A stretch of 64,000 nucleotides of DNA, taken from positions 2,661,790 to 2,725,789 of the forward strand of contig VZSR01000514.1 of NCBI GenBank assembly GCA_013398615.1, in the 5' to 3' direction. The stretch comes from Brachypodius melanocephalos (Eukaryota; Chordata; Aves; Passeriformes; Pycnonotidae). Positions 40,043-52,900 of this stretch are shown here, piece by piece; the first letter of the stretch is position 1, and each line of letters opens with the position of its first letter. A program made the translations under genes and the position numbers. Under the pieces are notes generated by a model. The model was not told where the DNA came from. It saw only the letters and a list, made by a program, of their open reading frames with translations, and searched no databases.

Positions 40043-43000
40043 AGAGATGATGGAGATTGCACAATATGGATCTGTATAATTCAGCCAAAAAGCCACAGAA
40101 ATTACTTGTTTGGAAAGAGTTCTGCCAGGCTACAAAGTTAAGTTGTTCCAAGACCAATTTGAAGAATAAATATAATTGTATTATTTGTGTATGGCATCAG
40201 CAACTCTGGGAATGAACCTGAAAAACACATTTTAGAAATACTGGTACATTTGTGAAGGAAAGTTACCTTCTTAGGATATTACAACTTTTACAAGTTTGTG
40301 CCCATAGTAATTGTTCTAAGTGGAGACTCCTAATTCTATCCAAGGTAGGATTTATTTAATATGCCCCATGATCTTTGATCTTAGTTTATCCTATTTATTA
40401 GTACTCATTTTTAGAAGTTGCTTCTGAGAAAGATTGGAAGTTTTGGTCATGAGCATTTTGAACTAACCTATCTTTTCCTCATTTTAATTTACCTCTCTAT
40501 AATCTTCTTTTTCTTCATTTAGCTCCTTGACTTTTTTCTCATATTCTTCAAATATTTTCTTTTCTTCTTCAGTCCAAAGATCCTCAGATCTAGATATAAA
40601 AGAAGGTGGAGGAATATCCTGGAAGTATTGAAGAAAAAAATGTTTAAAAAGCAATATTCAGTCTACATCAGCACACTAACTACAGCATGCACTAAATTTA
40701 ACAAAAGGTATTTCTTAGTAAGGTACAAGCCAAAGTAACATATATATTCTGTTGCTCTGGTCTGTTACTGGCACCAGTAATTTTAGTGTATATATATCAT
40801 GGTAGACTTACTTGCAAAATACAAGAATTTGGTACTCAAATACTACTGTCAGTACAAGATACACCACATTTTCTGTTTCAGAACCCCAAACCTAACTCCA
40901 TGCTAATGTAAACTTCTCTGTGGAGTCCTAATTTTCGACAACAGATTGATTTCAGAGGAGTGCTTGGATCTGCTCTACCCGTTTCCTGTGGCGCTCCTTC
41001 ACATCCTTTCCTTCCTCTACTGCTGTACTATCTATATTTGGTGAGTTAAATGAAACACAGTGTTTTTCTGTAAGATCACAGCCATAGATGATTGACCCTT
41101 CCCCCAGCGATATAGCTGTTATAATGGTGATGTATTAGACAGATGTACATTAAATACATGATGTTCCTACAGTATTCCACTGTGATAGGAACAGGTGTTG
41201 ATAGGTAATTCTACACAGGCAGTAGAATTTTGTGGTCTTTTTTTGTGTTTGCTCTCTTATGGACTCTATCTGGTCATAATGCAATTCTACAGTTCTCCAG
41301 CTTTTTTCTGTCACTGAGGTTGGAGATATTTGCTGGTTGAATTTCACACTGCCAGAGGAGTCCACAGCTTTCCTAAAGGACATGGCAGAAACACATCTCA
41401 CCATTTTCAAAATGTCTTCCCTCCTGATTTCCAGCACTCCACCCATCATGTCATCAAGAGCCCGCGATCTTTCATCGTCCTGGCAAGAACCACAAAAAAT
41501 ACTTGAAGGTACAAAAGGAAGTGTAGCAATTGCAAGTTTTGGGGGTGGTAACAGTGTTCACCTCTAGATTATTCAGCATGTCACTACCAGATTGATGCTT
41601 TTGGGGGATGTGTGTGAAACATGCCAAAAGTTTCAGCTTTTTCTGGTAAACAGATACTCATATACCAAATAACTTACTAAAAATGCCATTTGGCAGTTTT
41701 GGAAAGAACGCAGGCATAGGTTACTTCTGGCCAACTCACGAGCTATGATGAATAAAGTTGTAATTGTGCATCTGTTTTGGGGCCAAAACCATCTTAGTTT
41801 TTTTACAGATGCATTTTAAACCCAGAGGAAAGCACTACAATTTTCTAGTCTGAACCATGGACAGTAGAGGCTGCTGAATCAACAAACACATATCAAGCAC
41901 AAAGCTCTTGACTGAGGAACAGCATGAATTTGGACATGTATCTAGTTCCCACCCACCTGATATGGTATTTTAAATTTCCCCTAAGCACATGTTTACAAAA
42001 CCGACTCTAACACTCTACCTTTTCTCCCCTAGCTGACCTATGTAGTTCTGATTGTAAACAACACTAAGAATGAAAAGGCACATATCATCATTTCCTACCA
42101 GTTTAAATTTATACTCCCATACTACATTACTGGAATGGTTCAGTGCTGCATTAATTAAATAAGACTGAACAGAGACAATGGCCTGCAAAAGGGATTCTTC
42201 TTTAATTACCGTGGCAGCAAGGCGCCTTTCCATTTCAAGCCTAGCCAGCATTTCTGCTTGCTCTATCTCCTCTTGAGTCATGTATTTCTCAACTTTAATC
42301 TGAAGGCAGAAAATGAAGTTCATATCAGGGTTCCTTTCTCCAACCATAATCACAGGGACTAAGAACCTTTGGAAAAATAGTGGTCCTGGTTTTGACTGGG
42401 ATGGAGTTAATTTTCTTCCAAGTAGCAGGTGTACAATGTATTCCACAGCCTGGGGATTGGTGTGTTGGTGCTGAGCAATTGTTTTTCATTTGCATCAGTT
42501 GTTTTTCTTGGGTTTTATTGCTTTCTCTTTTTATTATTTTCCTCTTAATTACATTTATGATTAGGTTTTAATTGCATTAATTACATTATAATTATCATTG
42601 TTGTCATTATTATTATTTTTTTTTTAGTTATGAAACTGTTCTAATCTCAACCCACAAGTTTTCTCACTTTTACCCTTCCAGTTGTTTCCCTCACCCTGGT
42701 GAGATGGGGCAGTGAGTGAGCAGCTGTGTGGTACATAGTTGAGGTTAAACTATTACAATGGTGTAATACAAATTCTCCAGCTTGTTGCTGTGCTCTGTGC
42801 TCAATGCTCTGCTCTATGACAATATTCCTCAAGATGAAAACTCTCCTTTTGAACAGCTACAGAAACTACATTTAAATATCCTAAAATATAAGCCACCATC
42901 ACTTTTGTTGATATTAGTTGTGTTTTGTGTATGCCTTTTCTTACAGTGGGATAATATGGACTGGCAAGAGAGCAAAGAAAAATGGGAAAAGATTGGCCAC

Positions 43001-46000
43001 ATGAGCAAATAAGATCAGTGGAATATATTGCATAAGAAATATGGTATTTCTTTGTAAATAATTAATTGAATTTATAAGTGCATTACTAAGTATGCTCTCA
43101 GATTTTTAGTTTAAAACTACTTTGTTTCAAAATGGCACTCAGAGAGAACAAATTGCTGTGGAAGCAGTTCCTGAAAGCCTGGCTTGAATGTCAAGAACAA
43201 AGAATTTGTATCTAATTAATGGGCATTTTGAAAACGTTTACAGCAATAAATTAAGTCTGTATACATTTTTTCATTTCAGATTGACTTATTAAGGCTTTTT
43301 TCCCTGAAAGGGAAAGGGAAGAAAATGAGCCAAAAAGATGATTTTAAGTATACAGACACATCTGCTGGAGTTTTTCAGTACTGACACAATGTCTGGAAAT
43401 GAGAAGAATTAGAGAGCTGGGTTTGAATGGGTGAAATACAAAGATGTGTTTTTCAGACACCTCTGAATCCTGAACGGTGAGTGCTCGCTCTGGCACCTCA
43501 TCATCTGTAAGGACTGGCTCCCACACTTCTACTTGAAGTTCAAGCTGTTCCAAGATTTCTTGGATCTTCAAGTTTCTTTCTTTCACTCGTGTGATCTCCT
43601 GCTCCTTTTTTTGTACAACTATGTCAAATTCCTCATTAAAAGCAGTTTTGACTTTGTAAATGATGTCCTGGAATACCAAAAAAGGAAACAGCAGTATTGT
43701 TCAGGTCACATCCATCCATGTTTATATACTACTCCTCAAGCCATCAGAATCATGTGTGTATTTGTATGTGTGACAAGGAGATAAACTGGTAAACCCTTTT
43801 TTTATGAAAATCCTAAGTGTAGAGTTCAAGCTTTGTTAAATGGACTTAGGCAGGTGATCTCTTTTTTTCTTCTTTTGTTTTCCATTAGAAATTTTCGTTC
43901 ATTTTCTTCTACACATTTGGCATTTAAGAAAGAGTCTGAAAGAAATATGCTGCTGCCAAAGCTAGATAAAAAATTAGGCTGCCCTCTATTTGCTTGTTTT
44001 TGGCCCTCTTCAGCTGAAAAAAGGAGGAGCTTCAAAGAAAAAAAAACATGTGACCTGTAAATGTAGAGACTGTAAATCACAGGTGCAGGGAGGCAGAGCA
44101 AAGGATATACTTTCCTGATGCAACCTGCAGCTTCAATATGCTTCCATGTGATTCTCTGTCATATATAAGTAAAATGTGCCCATTAAACAAACTAACATTG
44201 GAAACTGACTTTTTAAGAACAGTTCAGACCTTATAATCATCTAAAAAAGCATGTATTCTTAGTGGATAAATTCTTATTTTAGCATAAAGAATTGTCTCAA
44301 TGAAGAAAAGTCAAACTTTAAAGAGGGTAAACCACATGTCTCTCTTACTGTGAGTTTTTTTTTTACTAAAATGCACCATGAAAAGGATACAGATACCCTG
44401 AACTTGGATAACCAATTTCATGAAGTCTTGTTCTTCCAACCCAAGCTGGCAAATCCCCAACACTATGTGTATTTATCAGCTCTTGTCTCAGTTACTCAGA
44501 GACTGGTGTGACTCTCCATTGTTTAGTGTCAGTGTCCAAAATCTAACAGTGGCTGTGAATGCTTTAAAAACCAACAATTACAAGAGTTTCACTGCAGTAA
44601 GACAGATTTCAGAAGATATCACCTTCAATAATATTATCTGATTGAGTTTCTGGTCCTTGGTGTGCAAGTCACATGGGTGGTATAGGATAGAAGTGTCCCC
44701 ACCATACTGAGAGCTCAGGCTTCCCTTTAGGCAGTGAGATGCACCACCATCAGCCACTTCTGCTGCCTTCTCTCCTTCTTCCTCAGATAAAGCTGTCTCA
44801 GAATCATCCTCAAGATTTTGCTTCTGAGCCTGCTCAGAAACATGGCAACTGTGTTAAGTTTGCACGCGATCCAGTGGCACATGATGAAAAAAAATCTAGA
44901 GGTTATATTCTTCAGTTAAGCTCAGTGATCAAAATAATACAAATTGAAATGATCATATCTGGAATACTGGATCCATTTGTAGGTTCCCCAGTACAACACT
45001 GGGAATACTGAAGCAAGTCCTGTGATTGGCCACTAGTACCAGTAAAGATTTAAAACATTTTATATGTGAGGACAGACAGAAAGAACTGGAATTGTTTACC
45101 CTCAGGAAGGAGAAGGTTGGGAGGTTCTTTTTCCTGTGAGGGTTGTCAAACATGAGAAAAGGTAGCCCAGAGAGCTTATGGATTCTTTCACCAAGGAGAG
45201 ATTCCAAGCCTCACTGGACAGCCCTCAATAAATGCTCTGGGAATGCTGGACTAGATAACTTCCAAAGGGCTCCTCTAACCTCAGCTATTCTGAGGTTATA
45301 TTTATTTAAGATTAATACTTTTTTTTTTTTTAAACAACATTTCACCTTTATTTATGTTTTTAAATTTTTTTGGCCAACTTCTATAGCAAGAAAATGGGCC
45401 TTAGGAATGTAACTAGATAAAGGAGTGATAAGATGCCAGCTCAGAAGATCAGGATCTGTACCTTAAGATCAGCTGTCTCAGTCTTCTTTAACTGGAGAAC
45501 TTTCTTCAAAGTTTCCAGCTCTTCTTTACTACGTTCCTTCAGTGGATAATTACTCACTTGACAATCTTTATGGAAGCACTGCTCAAATTTAAAATAAAAA
45601 AACCCAAAGTAAGAAGTTCTTCAGAATGCTTCTATCAGTTAATTTATACAATACCTGAATGCTAAACAGTTACAAATTGCTTAAAATCAGGAGTAAAATT
45701 GAGGATCAATTAGTACAATGCATTAAATAGAGCTTTTAAAAATAATCTATGGGTGTGGTCTCTTTATCCATCTTTATCCACAGAATTAAACCAGAACTAG
45801 TTTGTTTGGGTTTTTTTTTATAAAATGACTTAGTCTTTCACTACCCTTAGGATAATCCATTATCATCAGTTTGACTCATCTCCCTCTGTTTAAGAGAGGC
45901 AAAATCAAGGTTAAATTTTGCCTTTATGATCTCTGTAGCAGAATTCATATGGACTGACAAAGAAAAATAGTATTTACTTCTCTTTTTAGCAATCCTAAAA

Positions 46001-46914
46001 ATTGTATGTGTAAATATATTGTCTGAGATCAAGGAATAAAGAGTTTTCTATTTGCTTATCAGCACTGTTTTCCACCTTTGAAGGTAAAATCCACCAGGCT
46101 CAGACAAAATTAACAGAATAAAAGATTTCTCTGAGCCTTGGGAAGAAGTAAAGTTTTTCCCACACCATAAGACAATCATAAATGTGTTATTTTGTCTCTG
46201 TACCTTAAGGAATAAATAAACTACTGCAGAAAATATCTTAGAAAGCAGAGGTTACCTTAACTGCACGTTCTTTTACACACATGACATCCCAGCAATCATA
46301 TTTGATTAAATCTTGCAAATAGCAGTAGGATAAAGTCTGCATCTCAATCTCCTTCCTCACCTTTCAAGACACAGAAGAGAACAGGATGTGGCACAAAGTA
46401 ACAAGATATGGACAATTTGCATTGAGTTACTGAGACTAACAAATGAATTATCAGTATTTCATCATCTTAGACTCTCACTGCTATCTTCTCCAAAAACTAT
46501 CTGCATAGTAGTGAAGGCATAATTTTCTATGTGAAGAAAAGCATTCTAGAACTTAAGCAACATGCCCAAGGCCACAGTATGAGATTTACAGTTTCTGGGA
46601 TAAATCATAATCCAAATTGCCTTGTCTGCATCAGCAGTTTCACTTGCTTCAAAAAGTGACTTTAAATACTTTTCTGTTTTTCTGCTTCTCAGCAGTGAAC
46701 AGCAACTTTGAGATAATCCTCTGTTATTTACTCATTTTTCTCCATTCCACTGATAGTTTTGAAGTGTTCCCCCATTCTGCCATACCCTGGCCACATCTTC
46801 TTCAACCTCCTCTTGCACTTGTTTCAGTTCTTCTAAGTCCAGGCTGAACTCCCAGTGCTCGAGTTTCTCAATGTTTGGCACATGCTCATTCTCATGCATC
46901 ATTTTCTGAATCTA

Positions 46915-46948
<34 letters not shown>

Positions 46949-49900
46949 AGCCCACCAAAAAGTAATTTGTGAATAGAGGAAATGCTGGTTTTAACACTAT
47001 AGAACTTGCTATCAGAGAAAATTATTTTAATTACTTGCACTTTTAACTGCCTTAGGGGAAGAAGCAGAAGAAAAAGGAGAGGACAGTCTTTTCTGTAATG
47101 GAAGGTTGCTGGACAGGCAGAAATTAGCCTGCTGAGGGGACAGATAGCTCAGGGTATGAGGGTGGTACAAAATACTCATTTGGAGCCAAGGAAACAGAAG
47201 CAGACAGTAGCTCCTGGCAATTTCAGCATTGGTCCCTGAAGAAACACATCTCTTTAATACCTGTCTGCTCAGAGCTTATGAAAAAAAATGTAACTGAGCA
47301 CTAGAGCTTGCAGCCATAAAGGAAGTGTTCTTGTAAACAAAACTGGGAAGCTGAACTATTACCCTTAGAAGAAACTCACAGTTTCCTGCAGCTTTTTAAT
47401 TCCCATTTGCACCTCTTCCTTCTGGTTAGCAAACCTCGTGGTCTCTTCTCTCATAACCTGACATACAACAAATGAAAGGCAAAAAAAAGGCAAGAGAAAA
47501 AAAATAGTGAAGTAATCTAAAGGAACATTATCTGTACAGAAAATAAAATGCCAGTGGGGTTAATAACAGAAACAGACACAACCCTAGTTCAACAGGATGA
47601 TCCTTAGAACTGCACAAGAGAAAACAAATTTTACAGTCAGGTCACATTGTAAACTGGTTGTATGGCAATAGTGCTTGAAAAAAAGAAAATACCAAAGAAG
47701 GATGTAATTACAAGTGCAATGCTTACAGACACATTGAACTGCATAAAGCCTACTGCCAGAATTTTCTAATCTTTAGATTTTCATTGTTGAAAATTTTCAT
47801 TGTTTTCATTTTTCACTGAGTAACCTGCTTGGTTTCTGATAATAATCTTCTTGACAACTTTTTGGAATTTAGTATAAAAAGTCTTTTAAGTTTCTAAAAG
47901 AAGTGAATTTTTCAGGCTTTTTNNNNNNNNNNNNNNNNNNNNNNNNNNNNNNNNNNNNNNNNNNNNNNNNNNNNNNNNNNNNNNNNNNNNNNNNNNNNNN
48001 NNNNNNNNNNNNNNNNNNNNNNNNNNNNNNNNNNNNNNNNNNNNNNNNNNNNNNNNNNNNNNNNNNNNNNNNNNNNNNNNNNNNNNNNNNNNNNNNNNNN
48101 NNNNNNNNATGGTTAAAGAAAGAGCCAAATGTGAGAAAAGCTTTTGAAACTAGATCTGTTTACAGCAAATAACTAATGACCCTTGAAAATTCTAGCTTTG
48201 ATTAATACTTGTTCTGTGAAAGTACCTTCTGTGTTTTCTGGCCTATCCATGTCATGTCATCGGTATTTGTGACGTTTCCATCTTCTTCTGTCACCTGTAC
48301 ATTAAAAGATTTCAGTGCTGCCTCCTGATTATATTAAGGGTATAAACATCTAGCTCAGGTACTCAGAGAGCGAGTGAAAGAATGAAAATGAAAGTGGACT
48401 CCCATTACAAACACCACCACCACCACCAAATCAGAGGGTGTTACATTTTTGTTGCCTAACCAGTCCCCAGATCTGATCCTGCAAGGCCTTGGTATTAATG
48501 CAAAGCCTTTTGACTCAAATGATTGACGGGACTAATCTCTGTAATCACTGTTTTGATTGATTTCAATGGAAAAACATACAGTTAGTAACACACAATGTAT
48601 AGCAGTAACATCACACTGGGAAGGACACATAACGAGGAGAAATTGACTTTCACAGAGTTTTCTATGGCTGAGGAAGCCAAGTGAAACTGAAGATGTGAAT
48701 GTCACCTTCCCATAAATACTACATTTCTTTGATAGTACTCTAACTATTTAAGCATATTCAGCCTGTCCTCAGGGGTATTCTTCCACTTTAACACAAGGAT
48801 GAATATATTAAGGACAATTTTAATCATGTACAATTTTAGAATAATGATCAATCTCTTTTTTTCCCCCTAAAAATAAAGAAAGCACTGTAAATTTCTTTAC
48901 TGGAAGTGATTTTGATGTGGATTCTGTGTCAAACTTCCATTCTGCCATAGATTTTAAAACAGAATTTTCATCTGAAGTAGACTTGAGTATTTCAAGCAGA
49001 GATTTCCAGTAAAGAGCAGCTTCCTCAACTTCAGTTTCCTTTATCTCCCTGGTAAACAGAAAGGGAACTGATGTATTTTTTGTATATTATGGAAAAGGAC
49101 AAAGTAATAAATATTCTTTATAACACAATTATTAAATTAAGAACGCCTATTCAATATTTTTCTATTGTTTGAGTTCTAGAATTGCATAATTAAGTGAACT
49201 CTCCAAAGAAGTCAAAATTCTGAAAGATGGATTACCCATATTAGAAATGTTGCTCTGAGAGAGTCATCTTTAATCTATGCATCTACTTGAACATCTGTTT
49301 TCCCACAGAAAAGCTGTACTTTCAAGCGTCTCTTACTCTTAATGTCTGCTAAGAGCTCTCTATAGCCACGGTAGAATTCCCATTAATACTGGGATGTCTC
49401 CTTTTCACCGATAGTTAAAATAGTATTGCAGGAGATTACATCCCTTACATTCCCAGAGAGCCCTTTCCAGAGCTGATTTGAGAATAAGAAGTATCAGGTA
49501 ATACTCCTCAGAAGATATTCCTATGTGTTGTGCTGCAATCAGACCCAAAGTACAAGACTTTTCCTGAGCTAGGGAGGCCAGGCTCTAAAGATGAGACAAA
49601 TGATTTTATTTCTATCCAATTCTTCTCCTTACTTTGAGACTAAGACAAAGGAAGTCTAGAATCATAAGTAGATGCAAAAATTAATCTACCAGGATACAAG
49701 AAATGACACAATCAATATTAGTCTGCCCCTTTGTACCTACTTCCACTTCAGACACACCAGGGCACAATCATTTTCACCGTTAACTAGGATGAAATTGCCA
49801 TCCAGGGAGAATACCATGGATCTGATTCCCCCTCCTTGATATGACTGACAATGTTTTTGAGCAAGTAGATCCTAGAGGAGTCACAGAAGCAGTATCAGCA

Positions 49901-52900
49901 AATACGTTTTATAATGCAATATGTCTTTAAATTATTTTTATTATTTAAATTTTAAAAACATTTTAATGGTTTTTCATTTTTAGATAAAAGTCAATTCAAA
50001 AAGGCAATACAAAGTACATAAAATACTGGGGGGTTTAAGTTTAAAAGGTTTGACTACACATGGGCCAAGTTTGAAGTATATTGATTTTGCAGGAGGTAAG
50101 AACAGTAGCAAAATTATCTATGCTAAGATTTAATGAAGAAGGAAGTAAGTGGTTTGTATGATTGTATACACATTCATTATAAAAACAATTGTCTTGTGTA
50201 ATGCCAGTTCATTTTCACCATAGTTTTTTTTTCAAATACCTTCTATTCAATGAGGGAAAGTTTACAGTTAAAGAAAGTAATTTTCACACTTCTGTGTCAT
50301 GTAAATCAAACAAAGCCTATGCTCAGATGCCCACCTACCAGAGTAGAAGTATTGTAGATAAACAAAACACCATCCTTGGCTGCTGCTGCCAGCCACTTGC
50401 TGTTGGGTGATAAACAGAGCAAACCTGATCCAAACTGTTTGCTAGGAATCTTCTCTTCTGATGAAAACATTGATGGATACTGCAACTTATTCTGCCAAAC
50501 AAGCAAAAGGTTAGCAGCATTTCAGATTATATCTATGCCATTTGGAGAAAATTAATGAGAGGTTTGTGGGTTACCACATGCATTGCATTGTTGTTGGATT
50601 ACTGAGCTGAGGAAGTAGTGCCATTGTTGTGCTGCTGATTTGCTTCTCATCTCTGCAAAAGGCTCTGGATTCAGTATGTTCCAGCCTGAATTTCCTGGCT
50701 CAGAAAGGATGGGACACGTCAAGGAGGAATGCTGACCTTTAGAATTCACCTTTTTACCTGCCTTGCCTCTTAAAGTTTGGGACACCTATGAACTGCAGAG
50801 AGCTGCAGTTCCTCAGCAGGCAATGACAGTGGCTTCCTGAAGCCCTCACTGCTTCATTGTGAGGCTGGGCTGGGTTTGCATCTGACAGTCCTGGGCTCAC
50901 GTTGGATCAGTCCCTTCAGGAGCTGCATGTCCAGGTTACTCAGCAGACTGCACAAATCCACAACTCCAGCACAGAATCCACTTGTCAAGTGCCTGCAAGC
51001 TGTGTGGATTTTAAGAACCAATATAACAGAACAAGGACATTATTTTTGCCAGGTTTCTGAGCAAATGGTAGGATACTGACAGTTATGTGTATGTGAATAG
51101 GTTTTTTGAGTGGAGAGAGGATTTCTTTAAATAATATCCTGCTATATTAATTCCATCTGCAGTCTTTTTTGCTGGTGTTTAACCACCACCTAAAATAATG
51201 CAACTTCAGAGAATTACCTTTTCAGAGAGGTGATATTTACAGATGAAAGGTGCACAAGTGCAGTAGCCATACACAGTGTTATCCTTCAGTCTGACTGCTG
51301 AGCTCAAAGGAAAGTCCAGATCATATCGCTCCTTTTTCAGGTCACTAGCATTAAATATTCCTCGTTCATTCACATACTTATCATTATCTAAAAGATTGAC
51401 AAAAGAAAGAGGGAGGAAGAGGCATGACTACCATTAATACAGGTACTTTGTCTATCATGTAATTATGAAAATGATCCTCAGCAAGGAGTGAGCATGATGT
51501 GAGTTTTCAGGGCAGAGACTAAGATACTCAGAGTTAACACCAACTCGGTGAGTTGTGCTGATGCAGCACACTGCAGTGAAGCACAGCAAGAGCTCTACTG
51601 GCTCTATAGAAGCACTAGAAACAGTTTAACCACAGTGATGTGACTATTTACATACACTGATTTACTCTGCTTCTTGAGTATCATAATTAGTTATATGCTA
51701 ATTAGTTTGCATGCAGGTTCATGTCACCATTGCCTTCATCTAGAACTTGTTTTAGGAATCTTTGCCATGAGGAACACACAGCCTAGGTGGTATTGGTTAA
51801 AACACTGCAGTTTACATCTTCAAAAGGGCATTTTATTCTTATTAGTTCCTTAATTTGAGCTTTAAAGGGACACCTGAAATTAAGACTGACAAGGCACCTT
51901 ATATAAACTTGAAATGAAGACAGTAACTGTAGATCCCCAGCAGCTTTGAAAATAAAGCCCCATTTTATATACCTAAAAATAGGCACAAAGTAAGTCCAAC
52001 ATTAGTGAATATTTAAAGAAAATACTAACTTTGTTGAAAACTACAAAAGTACTTTTTGAAAAGTTTGTAAAATGTAAGGCCTTTTAAAAATTAAATGTAA
52101 ATAACTTGAAAATCTGACACTAGGCTTATTGCCCTAGAAAATGTTAGTATATATTTCAATTTTTACCTCTTATGATTGCTGAAGACAGATGAAAAATTTC
52201 CAGTCTTGCCTGTTGGACCTCTGCTACATTAAGAAGTACCATCACTTCAACTAAGTCATTCTTTAAGTCAGAAAGTACAGAAAGATGGAGCACTTCATCT
52301 GCCAGTACTGAAGCAGATAAGGAACATCAATGGAAACTGTTACTGCAGCATGGTAACATTTTTTTTTTAAATTAAAACATCCAGTGACACAAAACCAGAT
52401 CCCTGTTGGGAACACAGCTCAGGAGTGCTGCATGCACTCAACTCCCCTTGAGGCACTGGGTGCTGGGAATCCCTAAGCACTACCACATTATTATTACATT
52501 AAATAGTCAAATCTGAATTTACTGCCAGCTTGAATTGTAACAATTTTGAGGCTGTGTGCTGATAAATGCCAGATAAACCACAGAAAAGCCCTCCTCTAAC
52601 AAACCCTCCACACAATGAAAATATGATCAGGCAAATTATGGAAGTTATTTAAAGAGTTATAATTCTGTTTGTTAAACCAATTAAAATGCTAAAATAATGT
52701 CCTTTATACTTAAAATTACAGTGAGGATCTATACACACAGATATGATCTTTAAGAACAATGTTTTTGGAAAAATAAATTCACACATCTCCATTTGTGACT
52801 TAAAATTCATCATATTTTATTCCTCATTATCAACCAGCAATGCTGACAATTTCAGCAGTTCCCATGCTAAAGATGTTTGTGATAGAAATCTGAAACAGGA

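Noticed and set aside
47886..48172. Open frames spanning the N run
   Set aside because: They are produced only by undetermined bases.
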